Of a stretch of 64,000 nucleotides of DNA, positions 8,403 through 16,880 are shown one piece after another. A program made the position numbers and the translations under genes. Position 1 is the first letter of the stretch, and each line of letters begins with the position of its first letter. The stretch is from Moheibacter stercoris (GTDB lineage: Bacteria > Bacteroidota > Bacteroidia > Flavobacteriales > Weeksellaceae): the NCBI RefSeq assembly GCF_040545805.1, contig NZ_JBEPMO010000003.1, positions 62,001 through 126,000 on the forward strand, written 5' to 3'. Under the pieces are notes generated by a model that was given only the letters and a program-made list of their open reading frames with translations, did not search any database and was not told the DNA's origin.

Positions 8403-8906
8403 ATGAATAAAATTCTATTTTTCCTTTTACTTTTAAACTTCTCGTTTTCTTATAGTCAAGAAACTTTAAGTCAATATGATATTTATTTTAAAGATGGTTT
8501 GGTTTATCATCATGCAACTAAAAAATTAGTAAGTGAGTCGGTAGATTTTAAAGGTAAAAAAGGAAAGGGAGTAATTGAAGAATATGAGGAGGGAAAACTC
8601 ATAAGTGAAAAATATTATTATTCAAAAGAAGGAAAGCAAACTATATATGAGGAATATTATTATGATTCCACCCAAAAACTTATAAAACGAATTCGAAATT
8701 TCGATGGTAAAGATCGATATGAAGTTTACTCCTATGATGAGAATGGAAAAGTAAAGTCTTATGATTATCTTCTAAAAGGAGAAATTCAACAACACAAAGA
8801 ATACTTAAATGGCAAGAAGCATGGAATTTGGTATTGCATTGAAAAAGACGGCAGCCCATGCGAAATGAAATATGAAAATGGAAAAAAAATAAAAAATTGT
8901 CAATAA
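8403..8906 (+). CDS. Secreted MORN-repeat-like protein
   Basis: A 167-residue exported protein. The signal peptide is MNKILFFLLLLNFSFSYS, cleaved before QE. The rest is built of short repeats of the MORN type: GVIEEYEEGKLISEKYYY, KQTIYEEYYYDSTQKLIKRI, RYEVYSYDENGKVKSYDYL, QQHKEYLNGKKHGIWYC. Proteins of this kind are often annotated as YwqK-family antitoxins, but no toxin gene is nearby and the signal peptide argues for an envelope role. It follows the MFS gene by 12 bases and may be co-transcribed. Codon use is more AT-rich than the transporter. Function unknown. Confidence 0.75.
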   Translation: MNKILFFLLLLNFSFSYSQETLSQYDIYFKDGLVYHHATKKLVSESVDFKGKKGKGVIEEYEEGKLISEKYYYSKEGKQTIYEEYYYDSTQKLIKRIRNFDGKDRYEVYSYDENGKVKSYDYLLKGEIQQHKEYLNGKKHGIWYCIEKDGSPCEMKYENGKKIKNCQ

Positions 8907-9023
8907 AATAGAGAATTTTTTTTCTATAATTTTTTAACAATTAAGTTGAAAAATTGGCCTGCATTTTGTTAATGAAATACTAATATTTTAACAATTCATT
9001 AACTTAATACGATTTCAACTTTT

Positions 9024-9869
9024 ATGTTCCCAAAATTCTCTCGTGTTGCCTTCCTTTTCCTAGGAAGTTTCTTTTTCCTTCAATGCCAAACAGACAAACC
9101 TTCTATCGGTTTACAACCTATTAAAACGAAAGTTTCCTTGGAAAACAGACAAAAGGTTGCTCCTCCAATTAGTCCAGAATCTATTACAAAAAGTTCCAAG
9201 AAATACGTGTACATCACCTTTGATGATGGACCGAATAAAGGAACTTCCCATGTTATTCAATCTCTTCAAAGAGAAAAAGTTCCTGCTACTTTGTTTTTGG
9301 TGGGTTCACACATCAAAGGAAGTAAAGCCCAAGAACGAAATTTTGAAATGATCATACAAGATACCTTGTTCCAAATTGCCAATCATAGCTATTCGCATGC
9401 GAACAATAAATTTTCTGAATTTTATAAGGATTCTGTGAAAGTTTTGGAAGATTTCAACCGAATGAATGATAGTTTAAATAGAAAATTAATGATTGCCAGA
9501 ACACCTGGACGTAATATTTGGCGATTGGATTCTATCAAGGAAACCGATTTAAAATCCTCAGAAAAAGCTGCAGATTATTTGGCGAAAAATGAATTTATAT
9601 TGGTAGGTTGGGATGTTGAATGGAAATCGGATTCAACTTATAAAGTGAAAGAAACAGGAAAAGAAATCATGGCGATCATCGATTCGACTTTTTCCAATAA
9701 TCGTGTTCAAACAGAAAACCATTTGGTTTTGTTAACACATGATCAATATTTTCGTGATGAAAATAGTGTGAAGGAATTGGATGATTTGCTTCAAATTTTA
9801 AACAAACGAGAAGATATTGAGCTACGAAAGATGAAGGATTATCCGGGAATCAAAGCGGACATTAACTAA
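9024..9869 (+). CDS. Polysaccharide deacetylase lipoprotein (NodB domain)
   Basis: A carbohydrate esterase family 4-like enzyme of 281 residues, anchored as a lipoprotein (lipobox ending FFLQC, Cys21). The NodB motifs are visible: motif 1 YITFDDGPN (Asp67/Asp68), motif 2 NHSYSHANN with metal-binding His121 and His125, motif 3 RTPGRNIWRLD, motif 4 GWDVEWKSDS, and a final LLTHDQY. The arginine-rich motif 3 and terminal His are retained, so the enzyme should be active. Likely substrates are N-acetylated glycans such as peptidoglycan or exported polysaccharide; which one is not clear. It converges with the transaldolase gene and they share a terminator. Confidence 0.9.
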   Translation: MFPKFSRVAFLFLGSFFFLQCQTDKPSIGLQPIKTKVSLENRQKVAPPISPESITKSSKKYVYITFDDGPNKGTSHVIQSLQREKVPATLFLVGSHIKGSKAQERNFEMIIQDTLFQIANHSYSHANNKFSEFYKDSVKVLEDFNRMNDSLNRKLMIARTPGRNIWRLDSIKETDLKSSEKAADYLAKNEFILVGWDVEWKSDSTYKVKETGKEIMAIIDSTFSNNRVQTENHLVLLTHDQYFRDENSVKELDDLLQILNKREDIELRKMKDYPGIKADIN

Positions 9870-9873
9870 ATAA

Positions 9874-9901
9874 AAAAAGACGGATGAGGATCCGTCTTTT
9901 T
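9874..9901. terminator. Bidirectional terminator between deacetylase and transaldolase
   Basis: Perfect 12-base inverted repeat AAAAAGACGGAT (9874-9885) / ATCCGTCTTTTT (9890-9901) with a four-base loop, between the convergent stops at 9869 and 9922. A/T runs on both sides suit both strands. Confidence 0.92.
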
Positions 9902-9921
9902 CAGTATATTCAATTAGTTTC

Positions 9922-10578
9922 TTATTGATTTCCTTTTGCGTGATCGGCTAAGAATTGTGCCAAACCAATATCGGTCAATGGGTGTTTCAACAATCCCATG
10001 ATAGATGATAAAGGTCCAGTCATCACATCTGCACCGATTTTTGCGCAATTGACAATGTGCATCGTATGACGAACGGAAGCTGCTAAAATTTGGGTATCAA
10101 ACAAATAATTATCGTAAACGATTCTGATTTCTTCGATCAAATTCATGCCATCAGTTGAGATATCATCCAATCTTCCCAAAAACGGAGAAACATAAGTCGC
10201 TCCTGCTTTGGCTGCTAACAATGCCTGACCAACTGAGAAAACCAAGGTTACATTGGTTTTGATTCCTTTTTCGGTAAAGTATTTACAAGCTTTGATTCCA
10301 TCTTTGGTCATGGGAATTTTCACGACGATTTGGTCGTTCAATTTCGCCAACTCCTCGCCTTCTTTGATCATTCCTTCGAAATCTGTCGCGATCACCTCAG
10401 CACTTACATCTCCATCAACGATTTCACAAATGTCACGGTAATGTTGCAAAATGTTTTCTTGCCCCGTAATTCCTTCTTTTGCCATCAAAGATGGATTGGT
10501 CGTTACACCATCTAAAACGCCTAAATCTTGTGCTTCCTTGATGTCATTTAGATTGGCTGTGTCGATAAAAAATTTCAT
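9922..10578 (-). CDS. Transaldolase (small FSA/TalC-type)
   Basis: Transfers a three-carbon unit between sugar phosphates in the pentose phosphate pathway; close relatives are fructose-6-phosphate aldolases. At 218 residues it belongs to the short TalC/FSA subfamily. The opening MKFFIDTANLNDIKEA and GVTTNPSLMAKEG are diagnostic. The Schiff-base lysine is Lys87 in VVKIPMTKDG, and Asp6 is present. VTLVFSVGQALLAAKAGATYVSPFLGRLDD and the C-terminal GPLSSIMGLLKHPLTDIGLAQFLAD complete the barrel. The transketolase fragment at the left end of the window suggests the same pathway but is not linked. Transaldolase versus aldolase activity cannot be settled by eye. Confidence 0.95.
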   Translation of the reverse strand: MKFFIDTANLNDIKEAQDLGVLDGVTTNPSLMAKEGITGQENILQHYRDICEIVDGDVSAEVIATDFEGMIKEGEELAKLNDQIVVKIPMTKDGIKACKYFTEKGIKTNVTLVFSVGQALLAAKAGATYVSPFLGRLDDISTDGMNLIEEIRIVYDNYLFDTQILAASVRHTMHIVNCAKIGADVMTGPLSSIMGLLKHPLTDIGLAQFLADHAKGNQ

Positions 10579-10749
10579 ATTATTTTGTTATTTGCGTGAA
10601 TTATTATGAAGCTGTAAAATTAAGCCTTTTCGGTATTATTTGATTCCAAAAAGCATTTTATTTTGACTTAAAATACAAGTTGCAAATTCGTGGATTTAAT
10701 TTCAGAATAAAAAGAAAAAGCCAAGAAGGATTCGCATAAAGTGTTTTCG

Positions 10750-10757
10750 TATATTTG
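10750..10757 (+). promoter_or_regulatory. Candidate -7 box of the 10775 gene
   Basis: TATATTTG, a perfect TAnnTTTG, 17 bases before the ATG. No TTTG at the expected distance upstream. Confidence 0.6.
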
Positions 10758-10774
10758 GCTCAGAAAATTTAGTT

Positions 10775-11548
10775 ATGAAATCAGCATTTTCTTTTTTATT
10801 CATCCTAAGTACATTCGTTTTACATGCACAATCGGTATCCAATTATCGATACATCATCATACCTCAAAGCTTTACAAGTTTTGAAGAAGATCAATTTCAT
10901 TTAGGACCTGTTTTCAAGCAATTTGTAAAAAACAAATCCTACGAAGGAATCACAGAAAACCCAGCTTATTGGCCTTCAGATATGCATAACAATCCGTGCA
11001 GAGCCTTGACGGTTGATATGGAGAAAGAAAGAAGTTGGAGAAAAAATATCATACTCGTACATTTAAAAAACTGTGAGGGACAAATCCTAGAAACTTTTCG
11101 TGGAGAATCGAGTATAAAAGATTACAAAGAAGGATATCAGGACGCCATGAGAATTGCTTTAAAAACTTTGAAACCTTCTCATCCCACTGAAATCGTTTAT
11201 GGTACAATTCCAGAGCCTAAAGAAACTGTACGAATTGAAGAAAAAGTAGAAACAAAAGTTCCCGCTTCTGCACCATCTATTTCGTTGGGAACGGAATTTA
11301 AAAGTGGAAATACCATCGTTCAATTAACGGAATTAAAAGATGGTTCATTGGCTTTGATTGAAAAATCTTCCAATACAGTTATTGCTTTGTTGAAACCTAC
11401 TAGCAGAGCTGGAATTTATCAAGCTACCGTAACAAATGGCAACCATCAATATACGACTGTTGGATATTATGACGGAGAAACAATTGGTATTGATTATTTG
11501 AATTCTTCTAACGAATTTGAATTAAAAGAATTCAAAAAAGTACAATAA
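10775..11548 (+). CDS. Exported protein of unknown function
   Basis: A 257-residue protein with a signal peptide (MKSAFSFLFILSTFVLHA, cleaved near AQS). The first mature half contains YRYIIIPQSFTSFEEDQF and a region rich in aromatic and charged residues ending in SSIKDYKEGYQDAMRIALKTL. A charged Pro/Glu linker near residues 148-168 joins it to a C-terminal beta-rich part (NTIVQLTELKDGSLALIEKS, GIYQATVTNG, TVGYYDGE). I do not recognise a named domain. Similar two-part secreted proteins are common in Flavobacteriia. The peptidase gene starts 20 bases downstream, so an operon is likely. Confidence 0.75.
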   Translation: MKSAFSFLFILSTFVLHAQSVSNYRYIIIPQSFTSFEEDQFHLGPVFKQFVKNKSYEGITENPAYWPSDMHNNPCRALTVDMEKERSWRKNIILVHLKNCEGQILETFRGESSIKDYKEGYQDAMRIALKTLKPSHPTEIVYGTIPEPKETVRIEEKVETKVPASAPSISLGTEFKSGNTIVQLTELKDGSLALIEKSSNTVIALLKPTSRAGIYQATVTNGNHQYTTVGYYDGETIGIDYLNSSNEFELKEFKKVQ

Positions 11549-11568
11549 CTCAACCCTTAGAATCATAT

Positions 11569-13683
11569 ATGAAAATTATTCAAAAACCGCTTTCAGCTTT
11601 AGCATTGGTTATAGCTGTAGCAAATTTAAATGCACAATCTATGCAAGCGCCAAAAGCGAAAACCATTGAAAAACGTTTAGAAAAACATGGTGATATTCGT
11701 ATTGACAATTATTATTGGTTAAACGAACGTGAAAATCCAGAAGTAATTCAGTACCTGAATGATGAAAACGACTATACCGATTTCATGATGAAGGATACCG
11801 AAGAACTTCAGAAAAATTTATTTGACGAAATCAAAGGGAGAATCAAAGAAGATGACTCCTCTGTTCCTTATAAATTGAATGGTTATTATTACATCACGCG
11901 TTACGAAACAGGTGGTCAATATCCAATTCATACACGTAGAAAAGGAAACATTGATGCTCCAGAAGAAATTTTGTTCAATGTAAACGAAATGGCAAAAGGT
12001 TTTTCATATTATAACTTAAATGGTTTAAATGTTTCGGAAAACAACCAATACGCAGCTTTTGGACAAGATACTGTAAGTAGAAGAATTTATACCATACAAA
12101 TCAAAGATTTGAAAACGGGTAAAATATTATCAGACAAATTGGAAAACACAACGGGTGGTTCAGTTTGGGCGGCAGACAACAAAACGCTTTTCTATACCCG
12201 AAAAGATGAAACCTTACGTTCGTACCAAATTTGGAAACATATCTTGGGAACTCCACAAAGTGCTGATGTTTTGGTATACGAAGAAAAAGATGATACCTTC
12301 AATACCTATGTGTACAAAACGAAATCTCGTAAGTACATCATCATTGGTAGCGGAAGTACTGTTTCTGACGAATATCGCTTCATTCCAGCTGATCAACCCA
12401 ATGCAAAATGGACCATCTTCCAAAAACGTCAACGTGATTTAGAATACAGCATTGAACATTATGGATCTGACTTTTATATCATGACCAATAAAGACAATGC
12501 AACCAATTTCAAATTGATGAAAACTCCGGTTACCAAAACTGGAAAGTCGAATTGGAAAGATGTTATTCCTCACAGAGAAGATTATTTCCTAGAGAATTTT
12601 GAAATCTACAATGATTACCTTGTTTTAGAAGAAAGAACCAATGGTTTGACTCAACTGAACATCAGAACTTGGGATGGGAAAACGCAATACAATTTACCTT
12701 TCAAAGAAGAAGTTTATTCAGCATACATTGGATTCAATCCAGATTTTGACTCCAAAATTTTACGTTATGGCTATACTTCGATGACGACTCCAAACTCAAC
12801 CATTGATTTCAACATGGAAGACAAAACGAGTGAAGTGAAAAAAGAACAAGTCGTTTTAGGAGATTTCAACAAAGACAATTATGTAACCAAACGCCTTTGG
12901 GTAACGGCTCGTGATGGTGTAAAGGTTCCAGTTTCTATTGTTCATAGAAAAGATTTGGTGATCAATGAAAATACGCCTTTGTTGCAATATGCCTATGGTT
13001 CGTATGGTTCAACCATGGATGTTTACTTTAGTTCAGGAAGATTGAGCTTGTTGGATCGAGGATTTATTTATGCATTGGCTCACATTCGTGGCGGACAAGA
13101 ATTAGGTAGAAATTGGTACGAAGATGGAAAAATGTTAAACAAGAAAAATACTTTCAACGATTTCGTGGATATTTCGAAATATTTCATTGAGAACAAATAT
13201 ACCTCTGCCAAACATCTTTATGCGATGGGTGGATCTGCAGGCGGATTGTTAATGGGTGCGATTATCAACCAAGCACCAGAAATCTACAATGGAATTGTTG
13301 CTCAAGTTCCTTTCGTGGATGTCGTAACCACGATGTTGGATGATTCGATTCCTTTGACAACTGGGGAATATGACGAATGGGGAAATCCAAATGATAAAAA
13401 ATATTATGACTACATGAAATCCTATTCGCCGTATGACAATATTGAAAGAAAGAGCTATCCGAATATGTTGGTAACAACAGGTTTGCATGATTCTCAAGTT
13501 CAATATTGGGAACCTGCGAAATGGGTTGCAAAGTTGAGAGAAATGAAAACCGACAATAATTTGTTGTTGCTAAAAACCGATATGACTGCGGGTCATGGTG
13601 GAGCTTCAGGGCGTTTTGAAGCCATCAAAGAAGTTGCTTTGGAATATGCATTCATTTTCAAATTAGAAGGCATTACAAAATAG
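11569..13683 (+). CDS. Prolyl oligopeptidase family S9A peptidase (oligopeptidase B-like)
   Basis: A 704-residue serine peptidase with an N-terminal signal peptide (cleavage near LNAQ), so periplasmic or envelope-bound. The N-terminal part is the S9 beta-propeller (from KAKTIEKRLEKHGDIRIDNYYWLNERENPEV). The C-terminal alpha/beta hydrolase domain has the catalytic triad Ser556 in AMGGSAGGLLMG, Asp641 in TGLHDSQVQYW and His676 in AGHGGASGR. The YGSYGSTMD and RGGQELGRNWYEDGK motifs are typical of oligopeptidase B, which cuts after Arg or Lys in short peptides. Length matches the family. It ends at a terminator at 13710-13744. Substrate preference is inferred. Confidence 0.95.
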   Translation: MKIIQKPLSALALVIAVANLNAQSMQAPKAKTIEKRLEKHGDIRIDNYYWLNERENPEVIQYLNDENDYTDFMMKDTEELQKNLFDEIKGRIKEDDSSVPYKLNGYYYITRYETGGQYPIHTRRKGNIDAPEEILFNVNEMAKGFSYYNLNGLNVSENNQYAAFGQDTVSRRIYTIQIKDLKTGKILSDKLENTTGGSVWAADNKTLFYTRKDETLRSYQIWKHILGTPQSADVLVYEEKDDTFNTYVYKTKSRKYIIIGSGSTVSDEYRFIPADQPNAKWTIFQKRQRDLEYSIEHYGSDFYIMTNKDNATNFKLMKTPVTKTGKSNWKDVIPHREDYFLENFEIYNDYLVLEERTNGLTQLNIRTWDGKTQYNLPFKEEVYSAYIGFNPDFDSKILRYGYTSMTTPNSTIDFNMEDKTSEVKKEQVVLGDFNKDNYVTKRLWVTARDGVKVPVSIVHRKDLVINENTPLLQYAYGSYGSTMDVYFSSGRLSLLDRGFIYALAHIRGGQELGRNWYEDGKMLNKKNTFNDFVDISKYFIENKYTSAKHLYAMGGSAGGLLMGAIINQAPEIYNGIVAQVPFVDVVTTMLDDSIPLTTGEYDEWGNPNDKKYYDYMKSYSPYDNIERKSYPNMLVTTGLHDSQVQYWEPAKWVAKLREMKTDNNLLLLKTDMTAGHGGASGRFEAIKEVALEYAFIFKLEGITK

Positions 13684-13709
13684 AATTTCGAAATTCGAAT
13701 ACAAATATG

Positions 13710-13744
13710 AAAATGGATTGGGGAAACTCAGTCCATTTTTTTTA
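13710..13744 (+). terminator. Terminator of the S9 peptidase gene
   Basis: AAAATGGA (13710-13717) pairs with TCCATTTT (13732-13739) around a 14-base loop, followed by further T. It lies 27 bases after the stop and 15 bases before the convergent stop at 13759. Confidence 0.8.
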
Positions 13745-13758
13745 TTTTAAACTTTATA

Positions 13759-14355
13759 TTATTTAAAACCTATTACTCTTGATTTATTTAAATTTTCAAA
13801 TAAATTACATGATTTACTGAACTCTAAAAAATCTTGTCCATATTTAGAATGACTATAATAATATAAAAAAATAAGCTCATCTTCGGTTATCTTACTTTTA
13901 AAATGAAACATAAAACTATTAGAATATTTATTTTTATTTATGAAATAAATCATTGACCTTAAATATCCTAAATAAGATGACATTGTAGGTTCAAATACTT
14001 CTACAAACTTTTCATTAATAACATCAATAGCATCATCCAAAGATAGATTGTTTAAATTATCATAAGCATTAGCTACTATAAATTGATTTTGATTCTTTTG
14101 AGAATATAATAATTTAACAGCATTCAATATTTCATTATTGATTTTAAAAAAAATTTTAGCACCATTTAATTCCTCACGCGTAGTTTTATAAATAATTGTT
14201 GATTTAGCGTTTTCTAAATCTTTTAATAAATTAAAAAATGTTAATTCAAGATTCGTCAGATTACCCTTTCTAAATTTTAAATATGATATATATAAGGATA
14301 TTAAACTAATTAATATTGCAATCAATTCTAACCAATTGTTTTCTAAAAATCTCAT
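13759..14355 (-). CDS. AbiC-like putative phage abortive infection membrane protein
   Basis: A 198-residue protein with one N-terminal membrane segment (about residues 8-28, WLELIAILISLISLYISYL) and a cytoplasmic remainder. The FFNLLKDLENAKSTI segment after the anchor, the central YLGYLRSMIYFINKN block and the late ITEDELIFLYYYSHSKYGQDF block match the layout I associate with the putative AbiC family (the usual forms are YFRxLYxIxKFI and LSxxELxLLFYxxLSxxG). AbiC proteins are implicated in phage exclusion in lactococci; function in this phylum is unproven. The gene is isolated, strongly AT-rich compared with its neighbours, and has no partner, which suggests acquisition. Family call is by pattern only. 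Confidence 0.65.
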   Translation of the reverse strand: MRFLENNWLELIAILISLISLYISYLKFRKGNLTNLELTFFNLLKDLENAKSTIIYKTTREELNGAKIFFKINNEILNAVKLLYSQKNQNQFIVANAYDNLNNLSLDDAIDVINEKFVEVFEPTMSSYLGYLRSMIYFINKNKYSNSFMFHFKSKITEDELIFLYYYSHSKYGQDFLEFSKSCNLFENLNKSRVIGFK

Positions 14356-14496
14356 ATAAAGTTTTTTAAATTAACTCAAAAATAAAAACACAATTACATC
14401 ATTCCTAATTGAGATATTAACATTTTTTTATTTCAAAGCTTATTATTTAAATTAATAATACAACAACTAATAATTATTAAATTATCTTAAAAAAAT

Positions 14497-14504
14497 TACA
14501 TTTG
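14497..14504 (+). promoter_or_regulatory. -7 box of the DUF808 gene
   Basis: TACATTTG matches TAnnTTTG, 16 bases before the ATG at 14521. No clear -33 box. Confidence 0.6.
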
Positions 14505-14520
14505 TACAAAATTAAACCTA

Positions 14521-15393
14521 ATGGCATCAGGAATTTTTGCAGTATTGGACGATATAGCTGCACTAATGGACGACGTTGCAGTCGCAAGTAAATTGGCAAC
14601 CAAAAAAACAGCTGGAATTTTAGGCGATGATCTTGCGGTAAACGCGGAAAAAGCAACCGGATTTTTATCTTCACGCGAAATTCCCGTTCTATGGGCGATC
14701 ACCAAAGGATCATTTCTCAACAAATTGATCATCGTTCCAGCAGCACTTCTGCTCAATTATTTTTATCCGCCTGCAATCATCGCAATTTTAATGTTGGGTG
14801 GATTTTACCTTGCCTATGAAGGAATGGAAAAAATCATCGAATTTCTATTTCATCGAACGAAAAAAGGTGAAGAAGTGATTAAAGAAAATACAAACGACGG
14901 ACTGGTCAATGAAAAAGCCAAAGTGAAATCTGCCATCACAACTGACTTTATACTTTCCGTCGAAATTATCATCATCGCATTGGGAGCGGTACTGGACAAA
15001 CCACTTCCTACCCAAATCCTTACAGTTTGTGTGGTTGCAATTTTAGCAACGATTGGAGTTTATGGTGTTGTAGCCTTGATTGTTCGTATGGACGATGCCG
15101 GATATAAGTTGATCAAATATTCCAACGAAAAAGGCTTTATGAATACTTTGGGTAAATTTTTGGTGGCTGCACTTCCTATTGTTATCCGCATTTTATCCAT
15201 CGTAGGAACCTTGGCATTATTGCTTGTGGCAGGTGGAATTTTCGTTCACAACATTGATTATTTGCATCATTTGGTTCCAAATATTCCATCCATTTTGAAA
15301 GAATTTGTGGTGGGAATCCTTGCCGGACTTGTGGCATTTCCTATTTTCAAATTAGCTAAAAAATTAATGCCAGCGAAAAAGAAAACAGTTTAA
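14521..15393 (+). CDS. DUF808 family inner membrane protein (YedI-like)
   Basis: A 290-residue integral membrane protein. The opening ASGIFAVLDDIAALMDDVAVASKLATKKTAGILGDDLAVNAEKATGF is the diagnostic start of the DUF808 family, to which Escherichia coli YedI belongs. About six hydrophobic segments follow (for example LIIVPAALLLNYFYPPAIIAILML, FILSVEIIIIALGAVL, ILTVCVVAILATIGVYGVVALIV). The conserved KGEEVIKENTNDGLVNEKAKVKSAITTDF cytoplasmic stretch separates two halves. The molecular function is not established. Length is normal. It ends with a hairpin terminator that overlaps the promoter of the next gene. Confidence 0.93.
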   Translation: MASGIFAVLDDIAALMDDVAVASKLATKKTAGILGDDLAVNAEKATGFLSSREIPVLWAITKGSFLNKLIIVPAALLLNYFYPPAIIAILMLGGFYLAYEGMEKIIEFLFHRTKKGEEVIKENTNDGLVNEKAKVKSAITTDFILSVEIIIIALGAVLDKPLPTQILTVCVVAILATIGVYGVVALIVRMDDAGYKLIKYSNEKGFMNTLGKFLVAALPIVIRILSIVGTLALLLVAGGIFVHNIDYLHHLVPNIPSILKEFVVGILAGLVAFPIFKLAKKLMPAKKKTV

Positions 15394-15410
15394 CAATTCG
15401 AAATAAAACC

Positions 15411-15451
15411 AAAGGTTGATTCAGATTCTGTACATTTGAGTCAACCTTTTT
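15411..15451 (+). terminator. Terminator hairpin carrying the next gene's -7 box in its loop
   Basis: AAAGGTTGA (15411-15419) pairs with TCAACCTTT (15441-15449), followed by TT. The loop contains TACATTTG at 15431-15438, a perfect -7 box for the gene starting at 15455. One element may thus end the DUF808 transcript and start the next. Confidence 0.7.
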
Positions 15452-15454
15452 CAT

Positions 15455-16489
15455 ATGCAAAAACTTCTGTATTGGGCCAAAGTTTGGTTCGTGACTATCT
15501 TTCTTTCTTGTTTGATCAATGTATTGATTCTTACGTTCAAAGATTTTGGTTTGGATAATTTTTTGACGAGTTATTTCCTCTTTGTTATCATTTCGGTTAT
15601 ATATTCCACACCAACCTTTATAATTTTAGGTTTAATTCTATTTCTATATAAAAGCAAAAACACACAAATACTTCGATATATTTTGTCTGCTTTGTCGCTC
15701 ATTGGGATTTCTCTAACCTTTTATTTTCTTGGGTTCGATGTTATCAAAGATGGATTTATATCTGACGCATATATCATGTACATTTACATGGTTGTGATGG
15801 TCGCTTCAATCTTTTATTTTCGAATTCATTCTACTCCAAAAATCAAATTAATCATTTTCGATTTAGATGGAACCTTGCTCAATACGTATGAAGATTTGGG
15901 AAATTCGGTCAATTATGTACTGGCAAAATATGGATTCCCAACGCATGAATTGGAACTATACAGAACTTTTATTGGAAACGGAATCGATAATTTACTGAAA
16001 ACTTGTTTACCCGAAAACTTCCATGACGAGGTGAAATTTCAACAAATCAGAAAGGAATTTGTGACGCATTATGAAGCCCACAAATATGATCTGACGCGAC
16101 CTTACGATGGAATTCAAGAATTACTTCAGGAATTGCAAGCTAGAGAATTCAAATTAGCAATTGCCTCCAACAAATACCATGAAGCGACGGTAAATCTGGT
16201 GAAACGATATTTTCCTTCAATTTCATTTGATGTGGTTTTAGGACACCGAATAGGAGAAGCCAAAAAGCCGAATCCTAGTATTTTGATGCAAATCATGAAC
16301 GAAACCCAAATTAATCAAGAGAAAACCTTATTTGTCGGAGATTCGGGAGTAGATATGATGACGGCTTCCAATGCAGATGTAAAGTCCATCGGCGTTACTT
16401 GGGGATTTAGAACCGAAGAAGAATTACGCAACCATGCGGCATCTAAAATTATTCATCAGCCTTTGAATTTACTTAAATTAATAAACTAG
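15455..16489 (+). CDS. Membrane domain fused to HAD phosphatase (phosphoglycolate phosphatase-like)
   Basis: A 344-residue protein in two parts. Residues 1-125 hold four hydrophobic segments with no family I recognise. Residues 128-344 form a HAD hydrolase: motif I IIFDLDGTLLNT with nucleophile Asp136 and Asp138, motif II LAIASNKYH (Ser/Asn in the usual T/S place), motif III Lys in GEAKKPNPSIL, and motif IV FVGDSGVDMMTASNA. The cap region and GVTWGFRTEEEL ending resemble phosphoglycolate phosphatase. HAD proteins of this type are normally soluble and begin near motif I; here no start codon lies just upstream of motif I, so the fusion looks genuine unless a stop has been lost. Substrate unknown. 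Confidence 0.85.
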   Translation: MQKLLYWAKVWFVTIFLSCLINVLILTFKDFGLDNFLTSYFLFVIISVIYSTPTFIILGLILFLYKSKNTQILRYILSALSLIGISLTFYFLGFDVIKDGFISDAYIMYIYMVVMVASIFYFRIHSTPKIKLIIFDLDGTLLNTYEDLGNSVNYVLAKYGFPTHELELYRTFIGNGIDNLLKTCLPENFHDEVKFQQIRKEFVTHYEAHKYDLTRPYDGIQELLQELQAREFKLAIASNKYHEATVNLVKRYFPSISFDVVLGHRIGEAKKPNPSILMQIMNETQINQEKTLFVGDSGVDMMTASNADVKSIGVTWGFRTEEELRNHAASKIIHQPLNLLKLIN

Positions 16490-16495
16490 ACTTAA

Positions 16496-16879
16496 ATGCT
16501 TCAAAACATTCACCATATCGCCATTATCTGTTCGAATTATACCATTTCGAAAAAATTCTATACCGAAATTTTGGGTTTGGAGATTATCCGTGAAGTGTTT
16601 CGAGAAGAACGTGGTTCTTATAAATTGGATTTAGCCCTTAATGGAAATTATATCATTGAATTGTTTTCCTTTCCCAATCCGCCCAAAAGACTTTCGCAAC
16701 CAGAAGGAACTGGACTTCGTCACTTAGCATTTCAGGTAATGAATATTGAGGATACAATCAACGAATTGAAAAATAAAGGTATTGATACCGAGCCGATTCG
16801 AGTGGATGAATTTACAGGAAAGCGATTTACTTTTTTCTTTGATCCCGATGATCTTCCTATTGAATTGTACGAAATCTAA
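16496..16879 (+). CDS. VOC family protein, YaeR/GloA2-like
   Basis: A 127-residue single-domain vicinal oxygen chelate protein. The sequence QNIHHIAIICSNYTISKKFYTEILG, the YKLDLALNG and IELFSFPNPPKRLSQPE motifs, LRHLAFQV and the IRVDEFTGKRFTFFFDPDDLPIELYE ending match Escherichia coli YaeR closely from memory. Metal ligands expected for the fold (His7, a Glu in IELFSF, His in LRHLAF, Glu in IELYE) are all present. Relatives include glyoxalase I, but YaeR's substrate is not established. It starts six bases after the HAD gene, so the two are co-transcribed, and it ends one base from the convergent desaturase stop. Confidence 0.9.
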   Translation: MLQNIHHIAIICSNYTISKKFYTEILGLEIIREVFREERGSYKLDLALNGNYIIELFSFPNPPKRLSQPEGTGLRHLAFQVMNIEDTINELKNKGIDTEPIRVDEFTGKRFTFFFDPDDLPIELYEI

Positions 16880-16880
16880 C

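Noticed and set aside
8403..8906. YwqK-type antitoxin identity for the MORN-like protein
   Set aside because: It has a signal peptide and no toxin neighbour; MORN-like repeats alone do not show an antitoxin.
13759..14355. A defence island around the AbiC-like gene
   Set aside because: The neighbours are housekeeping peptidase and DUF808 genes; there is no integrase, restriction or other defence gene.
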